Source of the DNA: Misgurnus anguillicaudatus
Lineage: Eukaryota; Chordata; Actinopteri; Cypriniformes; Cobitidae
Assembly: GCF_027580225.2 (NCBI RefSeq)
Contig: NC_073340.2
Span: 34,232,501-34,296,500, forward strand
Reading direction: 5' to 3'
Length of the DNA stretch: 64,000 nt
Below, piece after piece: positions 25,421 through 38,164 of this stretch. Below the pieces are notes generated by a model, which had not been told where the DNA came from, did no database searches, and saw only the letters and a program-made list of their open reading frames with translations. A program made the translations under genes and the position numbers. How positions within the stretch are numbered: position 1 is the stretch's first letter; every line of letters starts with the position of its first letter.

Positions 25421-26400
25421 GCGACAGGCAGAAACAAAACAAGACAGCAAGCTTAATCACAAATATAGCTGAAGGTGCAGTGACATATCATTTAAAATCA
25501 TTAAGTGATATAATAGTGCCTAACTTCAACTGTTTCTGCAAAGCATTCCAGGTTAAGGGGGCATAATTACGAAAATAAATTTTCCCAAATTTAGATTTCA
25601 CAGCAGGTATAGTAAAAAGAATGCTGCTTTTTGACCTAAGATTGCATTTATTGTTTTCTACCAAAGATAAAACTCATAAATAAGAATGTAAATAGTTAAA
25701 TAGTTAATACACCTGTTACTGAACATAGCATAAACATGTTTTTCATAAATCCCATAAAGATGCCATCCCTCACTGATAGTTTAGTTTCACTATCTAAAAG
25801 TACAACAAATATTATGATTATCTCCATCGAAACGCCATAGTAAAAACATGTAGGTATTTAAATACAATGTGGGTCTCGTAAATTGAATGAGACAAGAGGA
25901 ACAGGTTTATTTAGCCATTTTAGAAACAGATAACACACAAATAACTCTGAGTTGAGATCAAATGTGATTATGTGAGCTGATTTGGAGACATGCTGAAAAG
26001 AAAGATGTCTTTTAAGCATGTTTTATACTGCTGATTAAAGTGTGAAGGATGAGTTACACATCTTTCGACTGTTTTTGCATAACTATGTGTCTGTGTAGAT
26101 GGTGTATGTTATCTACGTGAGAGACAGAAGGCGAAATATGTGAATGTTTCCCTTCCTGCAGAGCAACATTCCTTATCCGGAGATACTCGTGTTAAATAAA
26201 AAAACTGCATGTCATTGCAAAATTAAATGTAGCCTAATTATCAATTTGGTCATTTTTGATAATAACAGTACATGAATAATCATTTACTAATATCTAAATT
26301 CATAATCACTTAATCGTACGATAATTTAAGTAATGTACTAATCAGAAACCAACCGTATGTCACGAGTCACATGAATTCATGCATGAATAACAGCAACCTA
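23096..26400. other. Intergenic stretch with minor repeats
   Basis: No supportable exon. An (AATC)n array lies at 25,384-25,420. A motif 'acttttagttgctg(g/t)accac...aggccac' occurs at 23,878 and 24,258, suggesting a diverged duplicated repeat. Confidence 0.4.
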
Positions 26401-26867
26401 CACTGTAAAAAAAATCTGCAGAAACCACAGTGCCACCGCAGCTGGGCCGCCGGCAAATCACCGCAGATTCAAAATGATGTTATTTACTGGCAAGAGTTTG
26501 CTCCAAACACCAACAAGTCCCCATCTTCACAGAACAAAACCACACAACAACAGCCTCATGCAAAGCACTCCGGGAATCAGAAATCATCATCAAACTTTTT
26601 CTGTTTTTTGCTTCAGATTTTGTTCCCCAGAATGTTTTGCTTGATGCTGTTTTTCTAGTTTTATTCTGTAAAGGTTGATGATGATTTCTGGTTCCCAGAA
26701 TGCTCTGCACGAGGCCGCCACTGCACAATTCCATTCTGCAAAGATAAAGACTTGTTAATATTTAAAACAAACTCTTGCCAGTAAACAACATAAATCCAAA
26801 TCCACGGCAAGTTACCGGCAACCCAGCTGCAACAACACTGCAATTTCCACAGATTCTTTCCACAGTG
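26401..26867. repeat. Palindromic MITE with 'cactgtaaaa' / 'acagtg' termini
   Basis: The left arm ('ctgcagaaaccacagtgcc', 'ttatttactggcaagagttt') is inverted at the right ('aaactcttgccagtaaacaa', 'ctgcaatttccacagattc'). It is related in layout to 63,705-63,911. Open frames inside are palindrome shadows. Confidence 0.8.
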
Positions 26868-27440
26868 AACCATTGACTTCCATAGTGTTTGTTTTTCCTA
26901 CTATTGAAATCAATGGTGCACCTGTTTTCTGCTTTCTTACAAATATCTTCATTTGTGTTTAGTAGAACAAAACAAATCTATATTTCGTTTTTGGGTGAAC
27001 TGTCCCTTTAATTGCAGCATTGAGATGAGATTTAATCATGAATACATCACGGGACATTTAATGCAGTTGACTGTAATATTGCATGAAATCCAATGCAGTG
27101 CACTTGAAACACAACTGCAGGGGCCAATTTTGTATTTTTGCATTAGAAACCTAAACATTGTTCATACAAGTTATTTTTCTAGAGCATGTTTGATTTGGGT
27201 TACCAAAAAAAAGTGTGACTTGATACTTTAAGCATGTATTAATATGAAGTGGTTGCTGTTATTCATGCATGAATTCATATGACTCATCATGACATAGTTA
27301 TGGTTAGTTCCTGGTTAGCACATGGCTCATTATTAGTTCATATCAAAGTGATAATTACTTTAAGTATTAGTACATGATTATTCAGGTACTGTTATTGTAA
27401 AGTGTAAATGAAAAAAAAATTCTGTTGTATGATACTGATA

Positions 27441-30400
27441 TTAAGGCTTCATTTTTTCCACTCTTCTTAAATTCAGCTCCACGCTGCTTGGAAGACCTTG
27501 ATGAACCAGCTCCTGTTTTATCTGAAAATCACACAAAGAGTTAGCATTTTCTTAAGCAAAAGATAAAAAGGGCACGCCTGTGCATTACACATAAAAAATG
27601 TGTGTCATGTCATTGTGAGTATGACATACTTTTTCCATAACGTACGCAACGTTTTGAATCTCTGCTAGATCTGAATATGAGATAACTCTCATCTGAAGTC
27701 CAATGACAGTTTCTAAAGAATGAAAATGAAAGATATAAGAACATGTTAGATTTAATCAGATATATTTGACCTGCTCATTGCTGTTACACAACATTTTGAA
27801 AGAAGGAATTCTTTTTGTAACTTGATACTGTGTTTCAATGCATATATAATAGCATATAATAAACAAACAGATTTTTACAGTTTACAAACATGTAGGCCTA
27901 CCTATGTTTTGATCTGCTTTACCGTCCACCCTTAAGACCCAACGACCAGGAACGTTTACATTACTGGAGTACTTAAGATTTGAAATGGAGCTCCCATTGT
28001 TTGACTCAGGAATAAGAAAATAATTTGTAGAGTTTATTGTGTCATAACCAGCCTGCACAAACAAACACAAAAAAAGAAGGAAAATATTTTATAGATTATA
28101 TTATCATTCATGTGTATAGTGTACAAGACATGTTTTTTTTTGGTAACACCATATTTCAATAGTCCACTTTAGGCATGTTATTTAGACTTTAGACACGAGG
28201 AACGCATGACGCAAATGTCATCATCAGAACAGTTCACGTGTACTGTACATACAGGCATATGTAGGGCAGGAGAGGTATTGCAATTTGTCGCAATGCGTCT
28301 GGTGTCTGGATCTCACGTTCGCATCTTTCTAAGCAAAAGTTCAAATAGGCGCTATCAATCGACTGCAGATTTGAACATTATACATATATATTATCTTAAA
28401 ACTACACTTTGTGACCAAGAAACGGTAATATTAAGAAACGGCTGGGATTCAGATCATCATAACCTTCGCGTCGTGCCTAACAACGCCCTTCAGCCGTTAC
28501 TTATTCACGATACAGCACTTGCCTCGAGTACCTTATTGCTTTTATAAAACGGTTACCACACAAAATTAAAGTAAAAAAATATTCATGCAACTTTCATGAA
28601 GTTAAATCAATTAAAGCATTCCTTCCGCTAGAAAAAATAGTCCCTGACTGCGAAAAACAACATGAAAGCTCAAATAAAAACAACAAACTGTTCTCAGACT
28701 TTGTCTCATTATATGTTTATGTGTTGCTAAGGGTGTTGCTAAGGGCGCAGTGATATTATATAGAACCATTGGGTGAAGCGGTCATAGCAGTGTTTTATCG
28801 TGAATAAAGCACACCTATTGACCAATCAGAATCAAGGATTGGAACTAACCGTTTTATAAAGAGCTATATCACACTCCTACTCAAGCAATATTGTAAAGCA
28901 TGTGAATTACCTCTGTGTATAAAGACGTGCCTTATCTATTAGTAGACTGTAGACTGATTAGTAGACTACCCCTACCCCTAACAATCTACTAATAATGAGC
29001 TGACATGTAGTTGCAAAGTTACTAAGGGGGTGTGCACTAGTGATGCGCAGGTCTGTGTTTTTTCCAACCTGCTGGTCCTGCTTTTATGTAATAATTGGCC
29101 CGTCCCAACCCGCTGCCGCACCACTGTATCTATTTTTACAACCCGCACCACCCCGCACCCGCGACCATTAAAATAGACATATTTGTAATGTAAATATAAA
29201 GAGGCTTTATTTCAGCCTTAAAGTGCTTGGAAACAGCCATTACGTTACATCACCCAGTAAACTGGCAACAACATACGTGAATGAACCATAGAAACCAGCA
29301 TGGTCATATTTATATAGAGATAGGATAATGATAAACATTTTCAACATTCACAAAGCAGCGTTTGTATTAACGAAAAAACATGCGCATCACTACTGTGCAC
29401 ACAAAAGCTTTAAAGCCTGTAGCCGGCGTATCTTTTCAATTGTTTCCAATAAAAGCTCTGTGTTTTTCAAAAAACCCAGCAGCTGACGTTTAATATTACG
29501 CGCTCAAAGACTGCCATCAAAAGTCACTTTACAGCTACTTTTAAGTAAAAAGAATGATAATAGTGGATTTGAAATAATGAATTTATCGATAAAAGTAACA
29601 AAATATATCGTCGCTGTCCGATGAAAACCACGTATGTCCATTTTGCAGATTCTGAGATTTTATGACGGATTGAATGTCCAGGTTCATTTCCGTATACAGT
29701 ATGCTTCACATACCTAAATGGCCAATGAAAAGTTTGAAATCATGTCATTTGATTTTCACGTATATCCATTTGGTGTCAAAGCTGTCAATCACGCCGCATA
29801 ACTCCCGCCCTGTTGAAGCATCTCGCCGCTCTCGTGAAGTTTCATCGAAGTTCAGCCCTGGATAGCCGAATAAATATAGCCTGGTGAGACAATGACTTTC
29901 CTTCATCGAGGTAAATGTCCCCCCCCCCAACGCCAGACGTACATCTAGGAGTGACAAAACTATGGTAGGACTGTGCAAACAAAGTATCTGTCTAGCATCA
30001 CCATGTCAGTGTATTGATTCATTGTCCCTTCATAGTTTGCAAGATACATTTATTACATTTATAATTCATATTAAATAAACTAAGTGTATTTAATAAACTA
30101 AGACGTAGGCTATTTAATAAACTGAGTGTATTCATCTGTCAATATAAAACGCGCCTTGGCCATTCTAATGTATGATCGGAAGAATGCCTATCAACCACCG
30201 TTACTGTAAAATTTGCACGTATGTCCATTTAAATTATTATATTATTACACTGGCAAGAATATGGTTACATGTAAAGATGCCGTCCCAAGTATAACCAGGT
30301 TACATTCAACTGCTTTTGAAATACCGTGTTTTTTCACTTCCTGAAGTTACCGTTGTTGGACATACGTGAGTTTCATCGGGCAGCGACAATATGAGATAAA

Positions 30401-31702
30401 ATGCCAAACTTATCAGATATATACAGAAATATGCTTTTTCCGCCATCTTGAATTATTTTCATAGACTCGGCCACAGACCTACGTCATGCTGCCTCTTCAC
30501 TCCGATTGGTAGTCGCTTTGTTGCATCGCTCAGCATTTGCATAAAATAGCCGCCTTGTCTATTTTGGCCCCACCAAAGCTCGTCGCTTGTCGCTGGCAAA
30601 CGGCCACTCCCATTGAAAATGAATGGTGGCCTGTCGCTCTGTCTCTTGTAGCTAATGTGACTGGGGGGTTATACTTAGAAGTGTAAAGTGAACTGTTTCA
30701 GTTTGTTTACCTGCACTATATTTGCTGTCACAGCAATGTCACCATAATTCATCATAATAAAAGACAAATTGCCGTCTGAAATTAAAACCACTTGAAAGGA
30801 GGTTTCCTGAAAAGGTGAGAAAAGTTTCCTTGTCAGTAAGTTTCAAGACATAACCTCACTGTGATCTTGCATCTGTGTCTGTCATCACAATCCATCAGAT
30901 AAAACAAACAACTTACCGTGCCCGAGTGATAATAATATGCCACTTTATCCCATGTTGCAACAAAGACGCAAGTTGCGGTAAAGCTCAGATCAGGGAAATA
31001 CTGGTTTATGTCTTGAGTAGCTTGGGTGAGGACACTTCCAGTTGTGTACTCTTGATATGAAATATTACCATTTTGACTGATGTCAATGTCCGTCCAGAGA
31101 GCGGCAATGACATCTTCACTTCCATTACTGGGCAGAGAATCAGGAACGAACACCGGTGAAGGGTGGTTGAATGTAAGATGCCCATTACTATTGATCTGCA
31201 TTAAGTAATATGAGATACCAGTGAAAAGCCATCAAACAAAAAAGACAATATTCACTTAAAATGAATTCTTACGTATATCTGGTTGTACATGCGGCCAAAG
31301 AAAACAAATGGACTTAACAGGCCAACATAAGTTGAGTTTTCGTCTTCAATACCAATATTATTAACGTCTCCTGCATCTGAGCCAAATGGATAGAAAATCC
31401 CTGGGGCACAAAAATTAAAACATTATTCAATGATAATTTGAATCATTCATGCATAAATGGAGCAGTTCATGGTTCATGTACACTGTGTATGTTGTTTTGT
31501 TTTGTTGCATGTACTAGAGGTTAAACTGGTTTTAGTTCAGATGTCTGTTTTTACCTGTCTGGCCTGTTGTCACACTATCTGTTAAAGAAGAAGAAGTATA
31601 TTTTAATGCAATGTCAAATGATTATTGAATGGTATTTAAACAGATAATAAATACAGACTCACTCATTGACAGGATTGATATTAACATCAGGATAATTTTC
31701 AT
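27441..31702 (-). CDS. Gene A: secreted single-NIDO-domain protein, intact
   Basis: Eight exons on the minus strand: 31,702-31,663; 31,578-31,555; 31,400-31,273; 31,195-30,917; 30,806-30,711; 28,052-27,902; 27,712-27,630; 27,521-27,441. All junctions are GT-AG and the lengths sum to 882 nt, an unbroken frame of 293 aa. The first exon encodes a signal peptide (MKIILMLISILSM). Exons 3-6 form a NIDO domain like those of nidogen and alpha-tectorin: FYPFG near the start, an INSNGHLTF strand, IAALWTDID, FVATWDKV, and SFQVVLISDG...SFIMMNYGDI. The last two exons give a Leu-rich, charged tail ending EKMKP. Only one cysteine is present (TATCVF), unusual for an extracellular domain. The 2.7-kb fifth intron (28,053-30,710) is swollen by repeats. 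The precise orthologue is not recognised. An acceptor-like 'ctatttacag' about 80 bp upstream of the ATG suggests an upstream 5' UTR exon. The role is probably extracellular; function unknown. Confidence 0.88.
28487..28859. repeat. Dispersed repeat R, copy 2
   Basis: Same orientation and nearly the same sequence as 12,826-13,196, from 'cttcagccgttactt' through 'ggaactaaccgttttata'. It lies in the large intron of gene A. Confidence 0.8.
29038..29392. mobile_element. hAT nonautonomous element
   Basis: Inverted ends 'tagtgatgcgcagg' and 'catgcgcatcacta'. The flanking 8-mers gtgtgcac (29,030-29,037) and ctgtgcac (29,393-29,400) differ at one base. It sits in the large intron of gene A. Confidence 0.8.
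29580..30420. repeat. Probable inverted-repeat element in the gene A intron
   Basis: 'tatcgtcgctgtccgatgaa' followed by 'acgtatgtcca' at 29,607-29,640 is mirrored by 'ggacatacgtgagtttcatc' and 'gggcagcgacaatat' at about 30,358-30,395. The interior shows no transposase; boundaries are uncertain. Confidence 0.45.
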
Positions 31703-32584
31703 GATGACTTCTGTTGTTAGACACCGCCAAAGTAAAAGACAAAATATTCGGGCTCCTTATGCTGTAAATAGAAAGAGCTTTAGTATTTTTACAATTTTTC
31801 CACGTCTGCATAATGACAATGGCTACATTAAGAAATAATAAAACCACTGCAGTTTTGACTTTAACTCTTTCCCCGCCATAGACGAGTTGCCTCGACAATT
31901 AAGAGAAAACGCTTCCCGGCTGCCAAATACGAGTTTTTAGGCAATCCATATATTCGCTTTTATCCTCCACCTGGTTCTTATAAAACACTGAAGCATCCAC
32001 TGATCCGAAAACTCAGTGTATGTTTTAATCATCGCTCTGAATCTGATTTCTATTACAAGTCCTTTACAAAAATGCTATTATCTCAGCTTTTTACAAAAAA
32101 AGAAATATTTTACATAAACCTACCCTTATTTGAGAGGGGGGGAAAAGAGAACAAACGAAGATACACTGTTTCTATGCACAAAATTTTGTCAATCCGATTG
32201 GATTTAATACGATTGAAGGTTACGACGATACCGTTTACATGCACCCTAAACATTGCAATCTGATTAAAATGTTTGTTTACATGTACATTCTATAGAATCC
32301 AAAGCGAATGCCTGCGCAAGCGCAAAGCCAGGGTTGCCAGATTCGCGTATCAGAACCATCCCAAATGGACATTCAAAACTAGCCCAAAAGCCTCCCAATG
32401 ACTATTCACAGCACAAATACCAATAACTAATGAACGAAATACTTTCATCTTTAACACGCAGAAAAAAAGCAACTGGTGGAAACAGTTTAAGCTCAAATCT
32501 AAACTCAAAAAAAAAGGAGAGGACTTGGCAACACCTCGCTGGGAACAGCATCTCTTGTCGAGTTCAGGCTTTATTTGTTATTGC
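31703..32584. other. Upstream flank of gene A
   Basis: No coding exon seen. It may contain a noncoding first exon and promoter for gene A, but no TATA or initiator can be singled out. Confidence 0.35.
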
Positions 32585-33374
32585 CACTGATCTATATAAA
32601 TGACTGGATTGCGCATAGAACGCTTAACGTAACAGCGTGAGGTGAAGCCAGCGCAGAGTTCGAGCCGCCATCTTGGTATACCCAACCGGCAGACGGCGTC
32701 ATTGACTTCCATTCAAAAACATGTTTTAAATTTACCCGCTTTACAGCGTATCAGTCACGCAAGATTATTTTTAGGATATGTGTACGTACATTAACTGTTA
32801 ATTCTGGTGTTATTTGCAATGTTTATGTTTTAATCGGGCAGGAAAACGGATTTATAAAAAACGTTAAGGTGAGTGTGTCTGCTGCGTTCTGTTAATGACA
32901 CGGGTATAAATAAAGTTTTTTTTGACATACAGCTACACGGTCAGCGTCATTTCTCTAAATAAGTTTAGGTAACTTATAGATAACATAAAACCAGCAAATT
33001 ATTGCATGCACATACGGTACAAAGTATGATTATTTATTTAGATTCCAGAATGAGCACGTTTGTCATTAATACTAAATATGCTGCGGTCTGTCTGCTGATC
33101 TGATACTGTAATGAAGATGAATGTATAATAACTGATTAAAAACTAAAATGTACAACTTTCAGTAAATAACTATGTACATGCTTAGGACGTTTGTATTGTA
33201 ATAATGTACAGGGTAACTTAAGATATAAAAACAAAGACTAGTAAAGTGATGTTTTATCATTAAAATCTGATCGCGTCCATTGATTTAATAGAATGTTTGG
33301 GTATACCAACATGGCGGCACGGTGGCTTCACAGTTGTGACGTCATGCGCAATAAGTCATTTATATAGATCAGTA
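32585..33374. mobile_element. hAT-like element with perfect 8-bp target duplication
   Basis: Ends 'cactgatctatataaatgac' and, inverted, 'tactgatctatataaatgac', with longer matching arms carrying 'gccgccatcttggtataccc'. The 8-mer gttattgc flanks both sides (32,577-32,584 and 33,375-33,382). No transposase frame; 790 bp. Confidence 0.85.
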
Positions 33375-33382
33375 GTTATTGC

Positions 33383-34560
33383 GTGTTTCTGTTACGAGAA
33401 TCATGTGATATAAGAGTTTAAAATGTTCTGTGCATGTGCACAATGTATTTTTGCATCCGATTGAGAAAATATTACGATTCGCGTTTACATGCGTACTTTT
33501 CTCCTGCGGATCGGATCACAGTTCGGAGTACACCACCCCCTTCAATACGATCCAAATTTGCATCCAATCGTCCTGCTGCATCCAAGCTGATGGTCCGTTT
33601 CTTTCATTTGATATATTGTAAGTCACTCAACAGAAAAAGTAAACAGCTGAGAGCATGACAAGACCCAAAAGGATGTGATAAATGAAAAATTTGAAAACAT
33701 TGTTTTCTCAGCAGTATTGAAAATCGGAAAACACTGCATCTTTTTTGCTATTTTGACCACGTTTTCCCCATTTCAATTTTCGGTAAATAAATGCAAATAT
33801 AAAAATTTTTATTAAGAATTTGGCAGAAATGTTGTCGGTTGTTGACAGAATGAAACAAAAAAAAACATTATTTTATTTAAAACACGTACCTATAAATAGT
33901 AAATTAATTGAAATGGTCTCTTAATTTTTCAGCGGCTGTATATACACAATCTGTTAAAAGTTTACGGTCACTGATTCTTTATTAATATTTATATCACTGG
34001 TTTGTTAAATGCTTTATTCTGATTGATTGAGAAATGTTCAATGGGTGTTGATCATTTTTCTGTAAACCGCACACCTTCCTTGTCAAATGTCTTAAAATAA
34101 CCCCCACAGCAATGTTTGTGGTATAAGTGGGTATTGACTCTGGTACTTTGAATTATTAGAAAATAATACACACCCACAGTGTGCCGCATTACCACACTGG
34201 GTGTGCATTATTAAAGTATAATTTAATTATTTTCTGACTTCATTTTTTACAGTATGTTTTAGAAGAGTTTGCAGAAATATACTCAATTATCATTTCATCA
34301 AGTAGCGTCTTGAGATCTCAAAATCAGATGCTTTATAAACAGTATTGAAAAATTCTTATCTATTCTGTAATCTTTCAGATTTTTGCATATTTCAAAAACA
34401 TAAAAAATAATTAAAACATTTAAACCTTTAAATTCAAATATTTTTAAGATCCTAAGAAACCACTGTGATCCTGTGTGTGTGTGTGTGTGTGTATGTGTGT
34501 GTGTGTGTGTGTGTGTGATTTCATTTCATTGCTAAGAATAAATGATTCAAGAGGTTATAA
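33383..34560. other. Intergenic with a short (GT)n tract
   Basis: AT-rich; an interrupted GT microsatellite lies at about 34,474-34,518. No supportable gene. 33,420-33,600 looks like the far side of an older repeat split by the hAT insertion. Confidence 0.35.
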
Positions 34561-35316
34561 ATTGATCGTACCTCCGACAGCTTCTTCGACCGACTGTTTC
34601 AACTGCTGGAAGTGAAATTCATAACACAACCACAAAATGTGACACTTATTTTATTTGTTTTATAACAATGGAGGGAGGGACACCAAAACTAGAGAACAAA
34701 CCAGAAGCTTAAAGGAATTTGCAGCAGTATTATACTCAATAACTTTTGTGAGTTTAAAGAAATATCTGTGCAAACATACTGTAAGTTATCTGTAGACAGC
34801 ATCTGTGGATGTCAGCTGCTCATACTTCAGTTTGACAAACACAAATTTGAGAGATGCACAATGTAAGCCTTTGAGACAAGTGCACGACAGTAACATCCAT
34901 GTGGCTCCTTAAAGTTTTAAAGCTCAAAACTTCTACCACAAATATTTGTTTCTTAAAAAAATATGATTATATGGCAAGCAGATGTCATAAATAAATAAAT
35001 GATGAACCATAATGAATTAGGCTAGTTTTGGAGTGTATTGAACCTTTTCATATGAGTAATTAAACATAAAATGAAAAGAAATTATCTTCTTCATTTATTT
35101 CTTCAGCTATAATTCTTTTAAAGCAATTTAAAAAGGGAAAAAGGCAGGGCATTTAATAGAACAGAAATAGTGATCAACAACATTTTACAATTATGCTTTA
35201 TGATTTAAACATGAATCTAAAAACATAGTAGTTGTCAGGGTGTTTAAAAAAAAGTTAATTGTTAGGATGAATGTGCTTCAGATGTTATCTGATTTGAATT
35301 GTGTGTGTGTACCATA

Positions 35317-36515
35317 CACTCAGCTAAAGGATTATTAAGAACATCTGTTCAATTTCTCATTAATGCAATCTATCTAATCAACCAATCACATGGCAGTTGC
35401 TTCAATGCATTTAGGGGTGTGGTCCTGGTCAAGACAATCTCCTGAACCACAAACTGAATGTCAGAATGGGAAAGAAAGGTGATTTAAGAAAGTTTAAGCG
35501 TGGCATGGTTGTTGGTGCCAGACGGGTGGTCTGAGTATTTCACAATCTGCTCAGTTACTGGGATTTTTACGCACAGCCATTTCTAGGGTTTACAAAGAAT
35601 GGTGTGAAAAAGGAAAAACATCCAGTATGCGGCAGTCCTGTGGGTGAAAATACCTTGTTGATGCTAGAGGTCAGAGGAGAATGGGCCGATTGATTCAAGC
35701 TGATAGAAGAGCAACTTTGACTGAAATAACCACTTGGTACAACTGAGGTATGCAGCAAAGCATTTGTGAAGCAACAACACGCACAACCTTGAGGCAGATG
35801 GGCTACAACAGCAGAAGACCCCACCGGGTACCACTCATCTGCACTACAAATAGGAAAAAGAGGCTACAATTTGTACGAGCTCACCAACATTAGACAGTTG
35901 AAGACTGGAAAAATGTTGCCTCGTCTATTGAGACATTCAGATGGTAGAGTCAGAATTTGGCATAAACAGAATGAGAACATGAATTCATCATGCGTTGTTA
36001 CCACTGTGCAGGCTGGTGGTAGAGGTGTAATGGTGTGGGTAATGTTTTCTTGCCACACTTGCCCTTTAGTGCCAATTGGGCATCTTTTAAGTGTCACGGC
36101 CTACCTGAGCATTGTTTCTGACCATGTCCATCTCTTTATGACCACCATGTACCCATTCTCTGATGGCTACTTCCAGCAGGATAATGCACCATGTCAAAGC
36201 TCAAATCATTTCAAATTGGTTTCTTGAACATGATAATAAGTTCACAGTACTAAAATAGCCCCCACAGTCCCCAAATCTCAACCCACTAGAGCATCTTTGG
36301 GAGGTGGTGGGACGGGAGCTTCGTGCCCTGAATGTGCATCCCACAAATCTCCATCAACTGCAAGATGCTATCCTATCAATATAGGCCACCATTTCTAAAG
36401 AATGCTTTCAGCACTTTGTTGAATCAATGCCACGTAGAATTTAGGCAGTTCCGAAGGCGAAAGGGGGTCAAACACAGTATTAGTAGGGTGTTCTTAATAA
36501 TCCTTTAGGTGAGTG
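35317..36515 (+). mobile_element. Tc1/mariner element, full length, transposase broken
   Basis: 1,199 bp bounded by inverted ends 'cactcagctaaaggattatt' and 'aataatcctttaggtgagtg' (one mismatch), with a TA duplication at 35,315-35,316 and 36,516-36,517. The plus-strand transposase starts MGKKGDLRKFKRGMVVGARR and is interrupted by stops and frameshifts. The longest remaining piece (35,871-36,227) shows the Tc1 DDE-region signatures GVMVW and GYFQQDNAPC. The element is inactive as read. The matching segment near gene C lacks it. Confidence 0.92.
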
Positions 36516-36642
36516 TATGTGTGAAACAGAAAGTTGAAGAGTTAAGAGCAAAAATGTTCCTCATCCTGTTGAGCAACAATCATTTTCTCTTTATTAGATT
36601 TACAACAGCAAGACTATCTGGTCTGAGAGACTTAAATTGTTT

Positions 36643-36914
36643 TTAAGGCTTGGTCTTCTGGAACTTGCATGCAGTCATCTGCACATCACTCGGCAGGCCG
36701 TGAATGGCCAGCTCATCTTTCAGCAGAAACACAAGTGGATTGACAGATTAACACTTCTTGCATTTGACATATTTCTGTTACTGTCTATTGGGAGTGTCTT
36801 TGCATGAATAGTCCTAGTGAGTGTGACTTACTTCCTCCATAAGAAATGCAAGGTTCCCACTCTTGGTTAGGTCTAACAATGAATTGACTTTCATTTGAAG
36901 TCCTAACACATTTT
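36643..36914 (-). pseudogene. Fragment B: relic of a NIDO-gene 3' end
   Basis: Two exon equivalents: 36,914-36,832 (NVLGLQMKVNS..., same 83-nt length and GTAAGT donor as gene C) and 36,723-36,643 (LKDELAIHGLPSDVQ...FQKTKP, stop). The last exon has lost its acceptor: the intron ends in TG where other copies have AG. No signal peptide, linker or NIDO exon precedes it; the next 1.2 kb upstream is unrelated sequence. It arose as part of a duplicate of the gene C 3' region. Confidence 0.85.
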
Positions 36915-36989
36915 CTAAAGAGATGAACACACAAAACAACCAACAACATATAAAAAGGTAGTTTAAGGAGAGGGAGTTCCCTGTGTTAA

Positions 36990-38150
36990 TTCATGACACT
37001 ATAGTGAGTGAGTATTTATTAAAAATTTTAGGCCTATCTTGTACGATGTAGATGAATTAGTAAAAGATAGGCTTTTAAAAGTAAAAGCTATTTTTGAAAG
37101 CTCTGTGTTTAATTTAAATGTGTGTTCAGGGGTGAACATAACTTTTTTGTCCTGGTTCTCAAAGGAGCACCTGGAGATGTGGCTTGGTACTCACACTATT
37201 CATAGGACCAACGTCCTGCTGTCATCATCACTCATATTCTCTTGGCCATATCTCTTTGGCTTAAACATGGTAGACGATGATGTACATAAAATAAAATATG
37301 CCTCGTTATTGTTTTTCACGCATGTAACCTTTATAAAAACTACTAGCTTAACTCATATAAATTTCAAATATTGTTAAAGACAAATAAAAAGGTCAGTAAT
37401 AAAAAATAATCAAATTATAAGCAATAGCACAAATAAATACAATAGAACAAAGATATAAATGAAATAAACCATGCTGTTCAGGTATTCAGGTTGTAGTTTT
37501 TAGGTACATTAGAGAAATACTGCATCGGGTATTACTGCATAGTCTCTACTGTGTAAATTGGACTAATCCTTATTAAAGTTACAAATGTCATTCAGTCAAG
37601 ACAGGGAAATTATGATTTTATTTGTCTGTGGTTTGATTAAAAAAATAGCATCAGGTTTATACTCTAAAAATGCTGGGTGTAGTGTCACTTTAAATGCATG
37701 GATCCAATATTGTTACACATGCATTTAATTTCTTAACTGCTTATATTTATTTAATGTGTAAAAGACTTTTACTACTATAATCAGGGCATTTTGAATTAAT
37801 TTTGTAATATTTGAAATAATGTCCGCTCAAGTGTAAGAAAACAAACTCAGTTGGCATTTGCACGCTGTCTTCACTATTTGCTTGTACTAGCAAGCTGTCT
37901 GAAGCATTGAGATGCGGATCACCCTCTTGCTTTAGAGGTGTGCGCAAACAAACTTCTCAAACAATGTGTGAGTAAAGTATTGAAATATTCAATATTTTAA
38001 TTGTTCATTCGGGCCAGTGACTGTTGCATCACTGCTACAACACACATTAATTATCTTACCAATGATGCATGGAGAAATCCCTTATGTTGCAGTTAATTGG
38101 GTAACTATGTAACAAAATTCCAGTAACGTTCAAGAAGTGCCTTTTAGAGC
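36990..38150. other. Intergenic between fragment B and LINE fragments
   Basis: AT-rich; no NIDO exon remains. The 112-codon frame at 37,039-37,377 has no recognised domain and no splice context. Confidence 0.35.
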
Positions 38151-38164
38151 AATCTAGAGCGATC

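Larger units (their letters stand above)
34720..36950. repeat. Segmental duplicate of the gene C 3' flank (39,415-40,440)
   Basis: Long runs match between the two regions, for example 'gcatctgtggatgtcag', 'atggcaagcagatgtcataa', 'aacattttacaattatgctt' and the shared 3' NIDO-gene exons. The 34.7-kb copy carries the extra Tc1 element at 35,317-36,515. Confidence 0.8.

Noticed and set aside
34570..34605. A 35-nt exon-like block with acceptor 'ttcacttccag' and a GTACGA donor
   Set aside because: Splice-like ends, but no homology to the NIDO exons and no partner exon found; could be chance.
37039..37377. 112-codon frame upstream of fragment B as missing NIDO exons
   Set aside because: No NIDO landmarks on either strand; composition is that of the AT-rich flank.
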